Origin: Sipunculus nudus
Taxonomy: Eukaryota; Annelida; Sipuncula; Golfingiida; Sipunculidae
Direction: 5' to 3'
DNA length: 64,000 nucleotides
NCBI GenBank assembly: GCA_026874595.1
Contig: CM049316.1
Location: 7,144,339-7,208,338, forward strand
A program made the position numbers and the translations under genes. The notes under the pieces are model-generated. The model saw only the letters and a list, made by a program, of their open reading frames with translations. It was not told where the DNA came from and ran no database searches. Positions 1 to 49,952 of this stretch are shown here, in pieces (positions within the stretch are counted from its first letter, which is position 1; each line of letters begins with the position of its first letter).

Positions 1-73
1 ACGAGATAATAATCGCGTGGGAACGAGATAATTATCGCGTGGCCACGAGATACTATCGCATGGGAACGAGATA
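1..73. repeat. 22-bp tandem repeat cut by the window edge
   Basis: ACGAGATA recurs at 1, 23, 45 and 66 within a unit close to ACGAGATAATTATCGCGTGG. The CpG-rich unit contrasts with the AT-rich surroundings. The array probably continues to the left. Confidence 0.75.
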
Positions 74-149
74 AAAATAATTTTGTGCATGTCTTATACA
101 AGCCACCCTATATAAGATAATTGCCTATAAAAAATTATTAATATAGATA

Positions 150-480
150 TTACATTAACTGAACCCAATTCCTGGAGGAAAAATTTTTTTTTTCAATTCA
201 TTTTCCCACAAAAAACATGAGGTTGTGTGATTTGTTCAAAAACTATTGGCACATCTATGAGCATTGTCAACTCGGCAATGACGTTACACACAGGGAAATC
301 CCTGTGACTAAAAATTCTCATCAAAAGCTTAGTATTTCTGACACTGTTAAATGTATTGCTAGATTTAAGTAATTTCTATTTTTTTCCTGTTACGTCACAT
401 TTTGAACCGGCCAATCACATCAGGGCCTAGTCTCTGTTCTGGATGAAAACGTTCTATAACGTTTACCTAACCTTCATTTA
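150..480. repeat. Dispersed repeat, copy A
   Basis: This block matches the reverse complement of 12840-13250. Shared blocks include the ends around TTCCTGGAGGAAAAA and the core CAAAAACTATTGGCACATCT, plus GAGTTGACA/TGTCAACTC and the GGCCAATCACATCAGGGC region. It is a roughly 330-400-bp interspersed element with no visible coding capacity. Confidence 0.8.
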
Positions 481-3038
481 ATTTCTTATAAATCAGTGCG
501 GGAGGGGGAGGGGGGTTGCGCCTCCTCCCTTTACATTATATATTTTCGATAAAAAAATTCAAATTATCAGGAGACGAAACGATTTAATGACAGAATTGTT
601 TAGCTAAACAGCACGTCACAATATTAGGAATTTTAAAAAGAATGGGTATTATAATATTTTTTTTGACAGAAATATCAGAGCGGCTGATGCTCATAATCGG
701 TTAATCTCCACTGAAATTCAAAATATAAATTTTGTTCGCGGGTTGGGTAGGTCGTAATCTATGCGCGCCGTGGCTGAGAAGCCTATACTTTTTTAGGTCT
801 TACAAGCCATGGATTTACCCCCTGCAGGATATTGAGAATATCCGTACAAACACACTCTGTTGATTTATATTCACAGAAAATATCTCGGCATTCAAAGAAA
901 TTATTTTTGAAGGACAAAGTACTGACTTGTCTGTGTCGTGACGGGGGTTCTGGGATCAAATACAAATAGCTCAAGTATTGAGACCCTCTTTGAGGCCCAT
1001 ATTCATGTATTTTTTTTGTCAGTAATGTATTTGCTTGCCCTTCGTACACACTTGGGTGACATTACGTGTCGACATCGTGAGTGGCTTTACATGAACATCA
1101 ACGCTTCATTAACCACGGGGGTACCGGGTTTAAGAATGATGATCCTGATGTTGAAAGACTGTAAGACTGATCAGATATAACCTATAGAATTAGGCCTATA
1201 CAAAATCGTCGGAGAAGAAATATCACATATATATTGATATATATGTCGTATAGATTTGAGATATCAATAGAATGCTCGGACCATATATGTATATATTGAA
1301 TACATTACATGGTCAAACAATGGAATTAGGCCTAGGGCCAATCCTGATATTTTAAGTTTTGCTGCACCCCCCCGTCATTGTTAGGTTTGATGACATTTTC
1401 TGTTATAAAGTAATTACCCCTCTGGAAAAGTGTCCAAAAGGCTTGGTAACGGCATGTATATATCAGTAGCAGGCATGTGTCCTTGTCTTTGAAAAGAAAA
1501 AGGAGCTGATAGAGCTTATTAGACTGCATAAAAAAAATATACGACCAGTCTTCATTGCGATACGGCCCGGGGCCAGTGTGACAGGAAATAGCCACCATTC
1601 AAGCCTCATCGGTTAGTATAAATGTTTACACTGAATATTTTCTTAACACATTACACTAAAATTTGAGAAATTATGATTATTAGTGCATGCATTTATCCAA
1701 ACTTATGGGTTACCCGCATGCGGGGACCCCGCACTCATTGAAAGGGATCGACTCTCCGCATGCGGGGACCCGGGCGGGTGAAAATCCGCATGTATTGAAA
1801 GGCACCCTTATAAAGTCTTCAAAACATATTTTTTGTAGATACCCTTGTACGTCTTTTACAGTTGAAAACAAAGGGAAGAACTACACTAAATCGCATCACA
1901 TATCGTTTGGTCAGTGTTGAGAAATATTTTGTTTTAATATTCAATAAAAAAGGATTAAATAGCAAAATTTTCAACCCAAGGTTTTACATGACAGATGACA
2001 CTATTTTTTGGTGGTTTATGTGGTTGGTATTTTTTTGTAATATTTCTGATTATTTTGTTTGTCGAACAAAGACTATTTATTGCCCTCTTTTTATTGCAAA
2101 ATATTAAAACTCCATCATCTCGTGTATCCGGCCAGGATATCTGAGAACTGGCGACACATCAAATTGTGAATCAACGCTTGTCTCCTGTATATAACTTATT
2201 CAAACGAATAAAAAAATATTGTAAACTTTAGTGAAAATCTGAAGGATTTATTGGGCCATATATTTGCATATGATTCGTGACTCCTATTTCATGCTTGCAC
2301 AATATTAATTTATCAATTTGTACTATACTGCTGGTTATATGCGCTTAAATATGTTTCCTTGCAAAGTATACATATGTAAGTATGTCCAAGAAGATTTGTG
2401 AAGAAATCCCTCTATTTGCCGGAAGGAGATTAAAAAAGGACCAGCCACGGAACTAAGTCCGAGTGAAAATCATTGGAGCTAAAAAAAATACGTAATAAAA
2501 CCAGTTTGTATGAAAGAATCAATCATTTGTCGCCTTTAAGTTAAATAATTTTTTCTTATCTTATTAATGATTTTAAATATGACAGTTTGTAAGGAAAACT
2601 AAAAGAAGAAAGGATATCCTAGAACGTCCTTATATACCTAACTGGCTGAGTTGTATAACATGAATCCATATTATTATCTCATTTAGTTATCTCCCTCTCC
2701 AATTAGTCTTAACCTTTCATTTTGTATAAAGTGATTTTAATATACCAACTCTCTAGTCCAAAAGTGTCTAACTCTGAAGTGGGCGGAACTTACGATCCCA
2801 ATTCTAAATGAGGGTCAGTAAATAGGTGATGTAATCATTTTATTCCTCCGAGATCGAAGAGATACAAAGGTAATTCAACAAAAATACAAACACAGTGGAT
2901 TGCAGTGCTGAAACAAAGTTGGTGAGAAGAAGTACATGAAATATAATGTCATTTCAATAATGCACACCATTTACCATCCCGTTTACAGTTAAATGAGTGT
3001 CCTGAAGGATGTTCTCAACTAGAGATCATATATAAACT

Positions 3039-3326
3039 TCAGTTCTGTATAGGCCATATTTCACATATTACTGGCAATACATCTTTTAGACACAGTGATG
3101 TGTTATACATAAATAAAAGGTGCTTAGTCTCCTCTATCAGAGGAAAAGCTTTACCAAATAAGATTAGAAATAACTCATTCTCGCTCAAGCTGTTAAGGTA
3201 CCCAGCTGCAAATATATTTAAATAATCATTTATGAAATACCAAAGTTTCTCTCTATAACTCGCGGTGGCTTCACATACCATCATACCATGGAAGGTTGCA
3301 TTGTGGTAGCTCCTTCCGCAAAAGTG
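3039..3326 (-). mobile_element. LINE 3' fragment (C-terminal zinc-knuckle region), degenerate
   Basis: Minus-strand reading gives CHFCGRSYHNATFHGMMVC followed by REKLWYFINDYLN and LFLILFGKAFPLI. A C-x2-C ... H-x4-C knuckle followed by an R-x-x-L-W helix is typical of the end of reverse-transcriptase ORFs in non-LTR retrotransposons. The frame is closed upstream by a stop, so it is a fragment. The clade cannot be assigned by eye. Confidence 0.45.
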
Positions 3327-4261
3327 ACACAAATAAAATTACGTCAGGATCAACCAGCAAATTACAACATGCAATGAGTTTGATCATAAGAGTGAAACCT
3401 GACAGAGAGCTAGGTATGTCTCTAGAAAAATAGAATTACAATACAATAATTAATGTGAAAATCCTACTTGTGTTCATCAGGATATGAATTCATGCTATAC
3501 AAAACCTGATCAATGCAAATGACCTTTAGCTATATATATGATTATTCACATCCCGTTACACGATTTGACATACAGGGCGCTACATCTGAGTAAAAGGAAA
3601 CAAAGCGAAACTACATATCTGCATCCTACGGAATGCAAGCCTCTACCATGTGGGGGGGGGGGGGGTAATTTGGGATGCTCTCAAAACCGTGTTTAGTGAC
3701 TCTGCATATCTGAATATTCCTTGATGACATTACTGAATCCGGATCATGTACTAAATACACACCAAAATGTAATCAATTCTACACCAGCCCATTTCCGAAA
3801 TGCCCTGAATATTTCATGATATTCCTTTAATGATTATGTGAGTTATGTTGTAAGCAACACACAAACACATATCAGTGGGGATGAACGCATACTCTGCTGG
3901 CGGAGGCAAAAAGACTTGCTGTTTTAAGGAACTTAAAAATGTAAATACAATAAACCCACTAGCAAGTGGGTTTCTTTTCCTTGGTGCTCATGTCAATGCA
4001 CTTTTTAAATAATTTAAAACAATAAAATTCAAAGATAAAAGAATGTTGATGAAAACTCTTTAATGCATATAATTATTAATTTATCATTAAAGAGAAGATT
4101 ATACGTAGACTATAAATGATATATACTTTATTTGTTTAATATTAATTTAGGGCAACTATTTGACCTGCCACCTTGAACCTGGTGAAAGATTTATTACAAG
4201 TGTCATATTCCATTGATGTTAAAAAAGATATTTAGATGATTTCAGCTGATGATCATTAAAT

Positions 4262-4500
4262 TTTACATCTGCAAGGAGGCTATTTTTACCCCGTGTCTGT
4301 TTGTTTGTTTTGTTTTTCCCTTGTAAGCAGAAGTACACACCAACTGTTTGCCCGATTAAAAAAAAACTTTTTCTTTGTGGAGTGGTTGACCATAGGCCAG
4401 GGAAGACTCCGGTAATATTAGCACAGAACCCGGTAAAGGTAGATTAAGCAGGAATGTGCTGCCATGGCGGAGGAATGCGATCTGCTGAGCGCATTTCTAG
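4262..4500. repeat. Dispersed repeat sharing the GGCGGAGG end
   Basis: Runs from a Thr-poor T/G-rich start (GTCTGTTTGTTTG) to GCTGCCATGGCGGAGGAATGCG and GAGCGCATTTCTAG. The same ends occur at 36565-36765 (GCTGCCTTGGCGGAGGTCTG ... GAGTGCAAATTTCTAG), with a different, longer middle. Non-coding, probably a short DNA element. Confidence 0.55.
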
Positions 4501-4987
4501 GTATTCCTGTTTTCCTGATACAAGGGGGAAAGTAGCAGGAACCTCCATGAAAAATAAGCAAAACAATTAATTATAAATCAGTTTATGACAGGGATAACAC
4601 ATTCAAGTTTCATGGATTAAATAACTGAATTAAAAATGTGAATCTATCAAAAACACACTGAATAGAAGATAAAGCATTCATCGCAAGCTTTTCGGTTTGA
4701 GAGGTTATTCGGTTAATGTGAACTGTGCAAGGTTCAGGTATGTGACATTGGTACAAAAGTATACGGCCTTGTACAGACAAGGAAAAACCAAACAGCTTGG
4801 TCATGCATTTCAAACAAAAACGTGCTACAATAGAATTTGAGGTTATGTCGACTTCCGCATCGTGTACTGTCACCCCCCCCCCCCCCCCGGGTCTTTCAGG
4901 TTAGCTTTTAGTTTATTTGGTTGAGCTTCGTGACTCATCGCGGGTCCTGCGTCGTGATCCACCGTCACGGCTGAGTGCGCACGCCAG

Positions 4988-5020
4988 GTATATACATAAG
5001 TGATCTGCCCCGTATCAGTT
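4988..5020 (+). promoter_or_regulatory. Likely core promoter of the MAM/SRCR gene (TATA plus initiator)
   Basis: TATATAC at 4989-4995 is followed 28 nt later by TCAGTT at 5015-5020, an initiator-like element whose A at 5017 is correctly spaced for a TATA start. The resulting leader to the ATG at 5078 is about 61 nt. The spacing supports exon 1 as the real first exon, but no transcript evidence is available. Confidence 0.45.
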
Positions 5021-5077
5021 AGTGGACTGCTGGCAGGACACCTGGAATGGATCAAATTGTAAGCTAAAACACCAGAT

Positions 5078-41605
<36,528 letters not shown>

Positions 41606-42091
41606 ACGAGACGCCGTGCGCCTCTCTGATGCCCATCCTTTGAACCCAGAGAACTTAATATTTTGTAAATTCGCACGCTTAATGCATATGTTTATTTTTT
41701 GTTACAATTCTAAAGAAACAATGGTTGCAAAACTTACAAATGTAAGGCACACACGAAATGAGTCAGGAATTCTATGATCTTTATAAGATTTTGTCGAACT
41801 CATTTTTATTAACTTTCCTTGGTTATATTGCAAACAATTCATCTTAAAGTAGTGATAATTATATGGGTAGCAGTCTCGTGACAGGAGATTTCATGACTGC
41901 CATCAAAAGGAACGAGTTCAAGGCCATTATTATATTTGTAAAACTTCACCCTTAAAGAATTCCACCAGGGGTCGTTTCTACTCGAATCGAATATATATAT
42001 ATATATTAATTAGATAAAGATTGTTCAACCAATTTATGATTAAATGAACACGATTAGGCCTAATGTCTTTTAATGTTTGATTAATGTGTCT

Positions 42092-42097
42092 AATAAA
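42092..42097 (+). terminator. Candidate poly(A) signal for the MAM/SRCR gene
   Basis: AATAAA in context CTAATAAAGG, 487 nt after the TAG stop at 41605. It is the first clear canonical hexamer noticed downstream, followed by GT-rich sequence. Confidence 0.4.
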
Positions 42098-42359
42098 GGT
42101 ATAATGTGGAATATCTGTCCAAAATTAATGACATATTTTCTTATATTGTATGTAAATATTTCTCTCAGTTCTATCACAACTGGACTAGTCAATCTAAAAT
42201 TATACAATGAGAATTGATGTATTGTATCATCGCTGGACGTATGCTGGCACCAACACCACTAGTGTACTCCCATTTTCTGACATCGTAATTTCATTAATAT
42301 TCAAATGGATTGCAAAAACACAAATTATTAGATCTTCACATTCCAGAATCGGCCATGTC

Positions 42360-42565
42360 AGGGGCGGATTCTCAGAAGCTCTGTGTGTGTGTGTGGGGGG
42401 GGGGGGTGCTTAACCCCCTTTTATGGGAGCAATTGCTATTTTGCAGAGTTCCTCAATTGTAAAGCTTACTCTACCAGCTCCTGGAATCTTGTTTTTTTTT
42501 TATATTATTCCGTCAATGCAAAGGGTAAAACCCATCTTTCCGAAATCCTTGATCCCCCCCCCCCC
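42360..42565 (+). mobile_element. AGGGGCGGATTC-ended element, decayed copy
   Basis: Begins TCAGGGGCGGATTCTCAGAA, contains GTGTG and a long G run, and ends around GAAATCCTTGATCCCCCC. Weaker match to the family than the other copies; the 3' end is approximate. Confidence 0.4.
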
Positions 42566-42843
42566 CTCCCCGCATGTGTTTTTATTTGGTTATACATATT
42601 GTGTTTTGTAAAAACGGGGTGTATTTTCGATACATAATTATGCAGTTAGCATATATATCAAAGTTGCTTCTTGCTAAGCTTTATGATTATAAACCGAGTG
42701 TCACTTGCTGCAGGCAGCAGTTATAGAATCACGTTTTGTATGCCGTGCGCTTGTCATATCACTGGCATTGCACGGGTTATCTTGAGGCATCAATAAAGCC
42801 ATTAACCATCAGCAGATATCATTTTTTTTGTTATTCCTCTATT

Positions 42844-42844
<1 letters not shown>

Positions 42845-42904
<60 letters not shown>

Positions 42905-42935
42905 AAGAGGGAGAGAGGGAGAGAGAGAGAAAGAG
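42845..42935. repeat. (GA)n microsatellite
   Basis: Nearly pure AG repeat with a few GGG interruptions over about 90 bp. Confidence 0.95.
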
Positions 42936-44190
42936 AATAAATATCAGGTTAGGAAAAAACAAGCAGCTGACAAGTTGACCTGTGATATCAATTTACATTT
43001 GATCCAACGCATCCAAGAATTAACAAAATGCACACAAGAATAAATCTCCGTATATTGTGCTTCAAGACTAAATTATTATAGAATTATGAGCTTGATATAC
43101 AAAATGAATAAATTTTCCAAAATCATAGTCCTTAATTTACAAGGATTTTCCTTATCCGTTCTTCTTTGTCAACTGGAAAATTTATGGATTGTAACTGGGG
43201 TGTTACCCACAAATTTAATTTAAAAAATCTAGAATTTAAAAAAAAATATTTTAAAAGCAGTAACAAAATAGTTAATATCAAACCTCCGGAAATTCCATGC
43301 AGTCATTCCTGGAACCCGTTTATGAAACACACTATTATATGAAACACACTTTTACAATTATATAAACAGTTTATGTTTTCCTCATAACATATTGTTTTGC
43401 TTTTCATATCTGAAATATTTAATTTCTGAGCTGAAAATTATTAATAGAGGAGCTCAATCTTCAAATGATAATAAAACTAACGTAAATATCAAGAGATGGT
43501 AGGTAGAGTCACCAGTCTCGGACAATTTCTCAAAGAAGCATGAACCAACTATGTGTTCATGAGAATGTGAGCGTTTGTATGTCCTTTGATACTCACAATG
43601 GGCGGATCACAGCCTAGTTCGCAACTGTTGTATTAGTTCAAAAGAGATTATGTCGGTTTTCTTTTAAATTTGTAGATGAAAACTTTTTCAATTTCGTGAT
43701 CCGATGCATTCTTTTAGTAACTAACCTTGACCACTGAGGAAAGCCTGTCAAAGTGCTCAAATAGATTTTCAATTGCAAGGATAAAAGAATATAGGCCACG
43801 TGACCACTCCGTCAGACACATCTTCTTCCTCAGACTACCGGAAGCTCCCTTCTGGACTGACTGACAGGGTTCATAGTTTTGAAATTAAGTATAATCTCGT
43901 CCTATATCTTGATACCTGACAATCACTGAAGCTTAAAACTGACCAATACAGAGGGGAAATCGTGTATACGATTCCTGTATATAACTGATAGACCTGTTTT
44001 CTCCGAAATCTGTTGTGGGCCGGGGTGTCAGAGGTGTTTTCAAGACGGCTGCCGCCATACGTTAACGCTTTAGGACAAAACTGTAATGATATAAATCTTA
44101 AAGGGATTTTAATAAAATATTCTTTACCTGACAGTCCACGACAGACATCTTCAGCTGTATTACAATGGGCGCTATAACGACTATACACAT

Positions 44191-44364
44191 GCAGGGACGG
44201 ATGCAGGATTTTGGAAGGGAAGATTTAATTGGGTATAGGTACTGTTACATTAAAAAAATGTCCACAACTCGGGGATGGGTGCCTAGTGATAAACTTGCTG
44301 TAAAAAAATAAATTTCGAATTTAGGAGGGGTTTAAAACCCCTGTGTCCAATAGGTCCGCCCCTG
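44191..44364 (+). mobile_element. AGGGACGGATGC-ended short element
   Basis: Starts GCAGGGACGGATGCAGGATT and ends AATAGGTCCGCCCCTG, inverted ends of the AGGGGCGGATCC family. The middle contains a GGGTTTAAAACCCC palindrome. Non-coding. Confidence 0.6.
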
Positions 44365-45824
44365 TTATGCAGAAACAGGATCGGCATATGCGGAATATAC
44401 ATAGAAGCTTCATAAGATATAAAAGTCCTGGGACAATTTGCGGTGAACTAACGAGATTTGGTACTACAACATGCAGTGTGACTTGCATCCTTGCACTTGG
44501 TTACTATATGTGACCTCTGTAGGAGAACACGTTCCCAGCCTTCGACCCTGACAGACACGTGCGCCATGAACGCCGGGTCATATACACATAATTTCCATGT
44601 AATGGCTCACCAAATACCAGCATACGCCTGCTTCAGCATTTCCCGTTAGTTATGTGTTATTTTAGTAATTGGAGTGGCCGCGAGGATTGTTTATTAGATC
44701 AAAGGCGGAATAACTGGATGATATACTGAATAATCCAGGGGCCAATTAACAAAGGGGCCAGGACCTTCTTTTTTTTTTCTTTTGGGATCTCAGTTAGTAT
44801 CAGTGGTTCAGAGAGGTATTTACATACAGACATTTTAGAACTCTCATGTCACTGAGTACTTCAGGAATACCGTTCAAAAGCTAGAAAATGCTGAGAAATG
44901 CATAAAATTTTGGACCATATAGAAGATCATTTTTGCAAAATAGAGATGTTATTCTCTGAGGTCAAACGGGAACATGGGCAAATAAAGTCAATATTCAACA
45001 GAACAACATTATTATCCTATTTAAATATGCATATCATCCATATATGCATATATATCCATATTGTAAATATGAAATCTGTCTAAATATACGCATATATCTT
45101 TTACCTAATAGGCAATTTTCATATGCAGAAATGTAATACATAATTGGTGTGAGTTGTTAAAAAAGTCATGTGAAGATTTTGAAATGAGAGAGGGTTTGCA
45201 GCTTAGGAATCACCCAAATACTTTTATTTTTTTCACAAATTATGCCATTTTTACACCAATATACTTATCCCGGGCCATATACTACAATTATAATTAGCCT
45301 TCAAGAATCACAGGTCGACTATGGTTATTAATTAATTAATGTTAAATATCGGGGGGGGGGGGATGTTCGCGGGCTTTTCCCATCAATTAGGGAGTTTTTC
45401 CCCCTGACATATACGAGACTGCCAAGATATCAGAGTGGGAGAATTTGTCATATCCAAAAATCCGCTGAAAATCTCGGCGAGGAAGCATGTAGATACCTCA
45501 ATACATCATGGTATGCAAGTACGCCGTCATTTTAAATAAAACCACGCCAACCATAAGACACGATTATGTATTTTCTAACAACACCTACCATGTTCAAAAA
45601 GGAGTTAAAGTAATAACTCAACATATTTTTGCGTCCCCCTATATGATTCGTGCTACGGGTTTCGTGAACAACAATGAAGTCGTGTGATACACAGGGAATG
45701 ACAGCGTTTACTATAGAGATGCATTTATACCTTAGTTTGTGCGTTTTCATTATTATCTAAAGTTAGTTCCTCAAGCGAAGCTGAATATAACGAATACCGG
45801 CTTGACACAGCGCTCTCACTGAAA

Positions 45825-45985
45825 ACATAGGGTTGTCAAATCGACAACTTTAGGATTGTGAAATGGGTGTACCTAAAACAACAACCCAGGTTGTCAAAAT
45901 TTCAATTTGACAACCCTCTAGGGTTGTAAAAAGGGTTGTCAAATGTTTGCTGTGACAACCTATAGGTTGTCATGGACCTGTCAGG
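45825..45985. repeat. Cluster of GGTTGTC / GACAACC motifs in both orientations
   Basis: At least nine GGTTGT(C/A) or inverse motifs within 160 bp, including AGGTTGTCAAAATTTCAATT followed by TGACAACCCT, which is a near-perfect hairpin. See findings. Confidence 0.7.
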
Positions 45986-46019
45986 TTCGTCCGTATTTAC
46001 TCTTTCTCTTTCTCTCTTC

Positions 46020-46036
46020 CTCACTCACTCACTCAC

Positions 46037-46117
<81 letters not shown>
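46020..46117. repeat. Compound (CTCA)n(CT)n(TA)n microsatellite
   Basis: CACT repeats pass into CT repeats and then about 23 TA units. Confidence 0.95.
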
Positions 46118-46121
<4 letters not shown>

Positions 46122-48797
46122 TAATAATAATAACAAACATTTTCAAGTAGAACGTATATTTATTAAAACCAAGTGGTCGTGTAACTTGTGATACGTGTAT
46201 TTGTCTGCAACAGTTTTACGACTGATTATTCCTTACAATGTCGACAGGGTTCTGTCTGAGTGTGTTTGAGTGTTCACATAAAGAGTACATGTGTAGCTTT
46301 ATTATATCGTCATCCACCTCGGCTTCTTCTCAAGCAAGTAGTTTACCACTCCAAAGTTGGGTTCACGGCTACCCGGGTGACGAGCATATAGCTCTCTTTT
46401 CATTTTCTGCTTCTGTACTTGAACAATAGTCTCTCCTTCTACTCGGGTTTACAAATCTGTAACGAAGATGTTTTCTCTAGAGTCAGAGTGTCTGAAAATA
46501 CTAAATAAAATGTAAAATTCCATGAAAAACACATTTTATATGACAAGAGTTGTGTGCAGGATTTTGTGTACATTGAATCACAGCTTATATGACTGAATAT
46601 GTCATCCTGATAATTTTTATTTTAGATGCTACATTGGAGGTGTACTTTATATAATAATCATATTGGAGGGTTGGTTCTTGAGATTAAGGAGTCCTCCTCC
46701 CATTCATCTCCCAAAATGTGTGCCTTCAATATTGCAAAATAAAAAACTTGAGCAAGAAACAGTGTCATGTGAAATGTTATCTGAAAATTTTTATTATACA
46801 TTGTATTTATAAATGGGATTCATTGTTATAGAGTCATTTACCATATGTTCATTTGCAAACAATCCATCCACATGGCTCAACAGGGCCTGAGGTACGTCTG
46901 TGTACTAGTTGTCAGGTGTAGGGAAGCTGCAGGAGTAAAAGAATGTATTGACAACTTGTATAATCATGTTCACACACATATATACATAATATTACAAATT
47001 TGTTATACTGTGTTTAGGTCTAGTAGAAAACCAAAGTCATTTATCAATCAGTGGCTTGAAGTGAATACATGTGTTGGGCACATAATTGCAATTTTCGATT
47101 ATTATAGGACTACTGGCAACTTTGAGCAATAAGCCAGGGTGACAATAATATTAGTACTATACCAAACATTTACAAAATATGAAATATAAGGTCTTCATCG
47201 AATTTGATAAAAAAATGGAGAGCCACTGCAGTTTTCCGTGTAGATTAGCTCCCGTGCTCTCCCCGTTTGCTAAAAGATTTCTGAGACATAAACACAAAGG
47301 TGCAGTCATGCATGCAGTCTAGATGGATTATATTCTACCTTCATCCGGATCAGGAAAGATTTAACTCTCCCATCATCCGGATACAGGAGAAAATGAAGTA
47401 CAGACACTCCATAGTGCTGACCTCTGCCGGAAGAATTTAGTGCTACAAGTAAGGCTGCATGGGCTTGACGAAAGAGATTACTTCCCATTCTATCGTGGAC
47501 AACAGTCGTGCGTTGGGTGAGGTATTTGCTCTCTCTAGCTGTTGAATAAATTTATCTTAGAACGCACAGGCCAGGCGGGAATGTAGCATAAAAGCCAGCA
47601 ACGACTAGAATAAAGGCGTGATACGCTAAGATCAGGTCGGATCTATGATAAATTAGGACGATATACATAAAGTGGCCCAATCATTACATAAACATGGCAT
47701 TACTGCTCGACAAATAACCAAACTGCCCTCATTTTTGCTGTAACGTACCTCGTCATGGCGCATTATCATAATATACGTCAATTACACAGATTTAAAAAAG
47801 ATGGATGCGTTTGTAGATAAATACAGTGGTTTGGTCATGTCTCAAAGGGAACCCCATCCCGATAGATAATAAGCTAGAGAAACCATTCCCTCTGTATCAG
47901 GCAAGAGGGGAGAGATGCGCAGAAAGGTTGATCAGGGAGGTGGTATACTTTGGAGCACATACCTGTTCCGGTAAGTCCCTGCAAAATAGCGGAAACAAGG
48001 GGGCACATGCATTGCGACATGAATTTTTATAGAAGCCAGTCAAGACAACACAGAACAGGAGTGAAAATGTCTTTTTATTTGTGGTATAAAAATGCCATTA
48101 TATAATGACGATAAGTTTACATAATAATGACGGTACGTTAACAAGATAAGTACATACATAACGGTAGAGTCAAACTACAGTAAAGAATTTATAAAGGAGC
48201 CTACATGTGTACATGCCCCATCCCCACCCCGGTGTAATCCCTCTGAAATGGACTTGGGACTGGAGGAGAGGAGGTGGGGTAAACTGCCATAAGACCTTAC
48301 TTAAGAAAGGGCTTAATTCCCACTAAAAGGTATAGTTCTAAAACGATATTATTCTAAAATATAATGTAAATATTTTATCAATTGTAAGATGTTCCACCCT
48401 GTCAGGCAACAGGTATTCCACATCCACTCGTCTATAAACTCATCAGCACATCCTCAAAACAATCATATTTCCAATACTTTATAGTATTGTTGCAGGCACA
48501 CAGGTATTTCGAAATAAAATGACAATTAATATGTAGTGTTTACAGGTGTGCGTTATGCTCTTGGAGATTTCGGCTTGAAATAAAAAGTAGTGACGCCAAA
48601 ATTGTTATTTACTATTATTTAAAATCTAAATAACATTCTAATAATCAGAACCTCATTCGGTCATCTTTGCTAAAAAGCGTAGAGAGGAATTAAATGATAG
48701 TATGAACAGTCATTTTCAAATTATAAAGGCATGGTGAGATAATCTGGCAGGGAAAGCATTCTATAAACAGTGTTGTAGTCGAGTTCATACCATATCT

Positions 48798-48993
48798 GCA
48801 GAAGCGGACCCAGCAGAGGGGTCCAGGAGGTCAGGATTCCCTCCTTTTCAGCCGCCGAAATTTTTATAAAGGTTTCAGACCATTTTTTTGCGGCCTGGAT
48901 CCCCCTTTTCCGGACCTGTGGTCTCTTTCAGGTTTAGTTATTAGACCTCTTGGGTTTGACCTCTCCTTTTCCTAAATCCTGGATCCGCCCCTG
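48798..48993 (+). mobile_element. AGAAGCGGACCC / GGATCCGCCCCTG element
   Basis: Ends GCAGAAGCGGACCCAGCAGA and CTAAATCCTGGATCCGCCCC; the middle has GGGGTCCAGGAGGTCAGGA and GGTTTCAGACCATTTTT. Nearly the same internal order occurs at 50558-50770. Full-length, non-coding, about 196 bp. Confidence 0.7.
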
Positions 48994-49599
48994 ATCTGAG
49001 CCAATAGTACAAGCCCGACTCCAGGCTGGGCGAGTCTTAGTCTATGTGGGGTCTTTTAGGTTCCAGTCAAAGTCCACCCTCTTCAAGTCAGACCTTTTTA
49101 AAACCGAGTCCTAAGCAGAGTTCAGTAAAAAATAAATTAATTAAACTAGGTGTAATTTATGTTCGGTCATGCTTATTTTCTACTTTAATGTTACATTACA
49201 TCTGGCTAGAGGATCTTCCTATTTGGACATTAATATTGTTCAATCTGAAATCGTTTGAAATATTCTGCAAATAGTTAGTCTTTGCGATATGTTTTTAAAC
49301 AGTCCCAAGGTCAAACCTTAGTTGACAATTTTTTTATTCTCGACTCGAGATGGACTGGGCCTGATTTTTCGAATCTTAAAGAGACAAAGAAAAAGTCCTA
49401 GTCCAGAACCATCGGGTCCCTGAAAAGAGGACTCCAGTCAAGTCATGATTCGAGTCCTTAAACACTGACTCTACAGGGCGTTTTAAATGATAGTATCATG
49501 AAATTATACAACCCGGAAACCAAGCTCATCGTGTACTCTTCCATTATTTATTTACACTGATTGTGCAAAAAGTTATAATAACTAAAACGAGGCATTCTC

Positions 49600-49735
49600 C
49601 ATGGCTGTAATGGTGGCGATCGATAGTCTGTAGAGTTAGAGGAAGCCGTAAAGCCCGGAGAAAACGACCGAATTTGAACGGGCCGTTATAACCCACTGTC
49701 TTAGCCACGCCGGGTCGCCAGCGGAGAGAGCCGGC
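49600..49735 (-). mobile_element. tRNA-derived SINE, inverted
   Basis: On the minus strand TGGCTAAGACAGTGGG (A box) is followed by CCGTTCAAATTCGG (B box) and then the body GTTTTCTCCGGGCTTTACGG and TTCCTCTAACTC. Same architecture as the copy at 23225. It lies about 250 bp upstream of the membrane-protease start. Confidence 0.65.
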
Positions 49736-49944
49736 CGTTTCACACCTCGATTTTCCGGGCCCTACTTTTCGAGCTTCTAATCATAATCAAGACATATATT
49801 GAACCAGAAATGTTACACCTTGTGGGGGGTAATGACAATGCACACAAGGTGTAGGATAACGCGAGTTGCTTTCTAGGAAATCTTATTTTCTTGAGTTTGC
49901 ACAATAACCGATATATATTAAGTGACGATGAATTTGTACGCTTG

Positions 49945-49952
49945 TATATACA
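49945..49952 (+). promoter_or_regulatory. Weak TATA-like site upstream of the membrane protease
   Basis: TATATACA begins 45 nt before the ATG at 49990. If used, the leader would be only about 15 nt, so a 5' untranslated exon further upstream is an equally good explanation. Confidence 0.25.

Larger units (their letters stand above)
481..5077. other. Repeat-rich 5' flank without a supported gene
   Basis: AT-rich flank with a paired GC-rich motif (CCGCATGCGGGGACCC at about 1712 and 1757), a LINE fragment at 3039-3326, G and C homopolymers (3652-3665, 4873-4888) and a dispersed repeat at 4262-4500. Open frames here are short and lack splice-supported partners. Nothing else was recognised. Confidence 0.5.

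Noticed and set aside
47306-47488. Minus-strand 60-codon frame near a possible donor
   Set aside because: No clear acceptor, no partner exon and no domain recognised.
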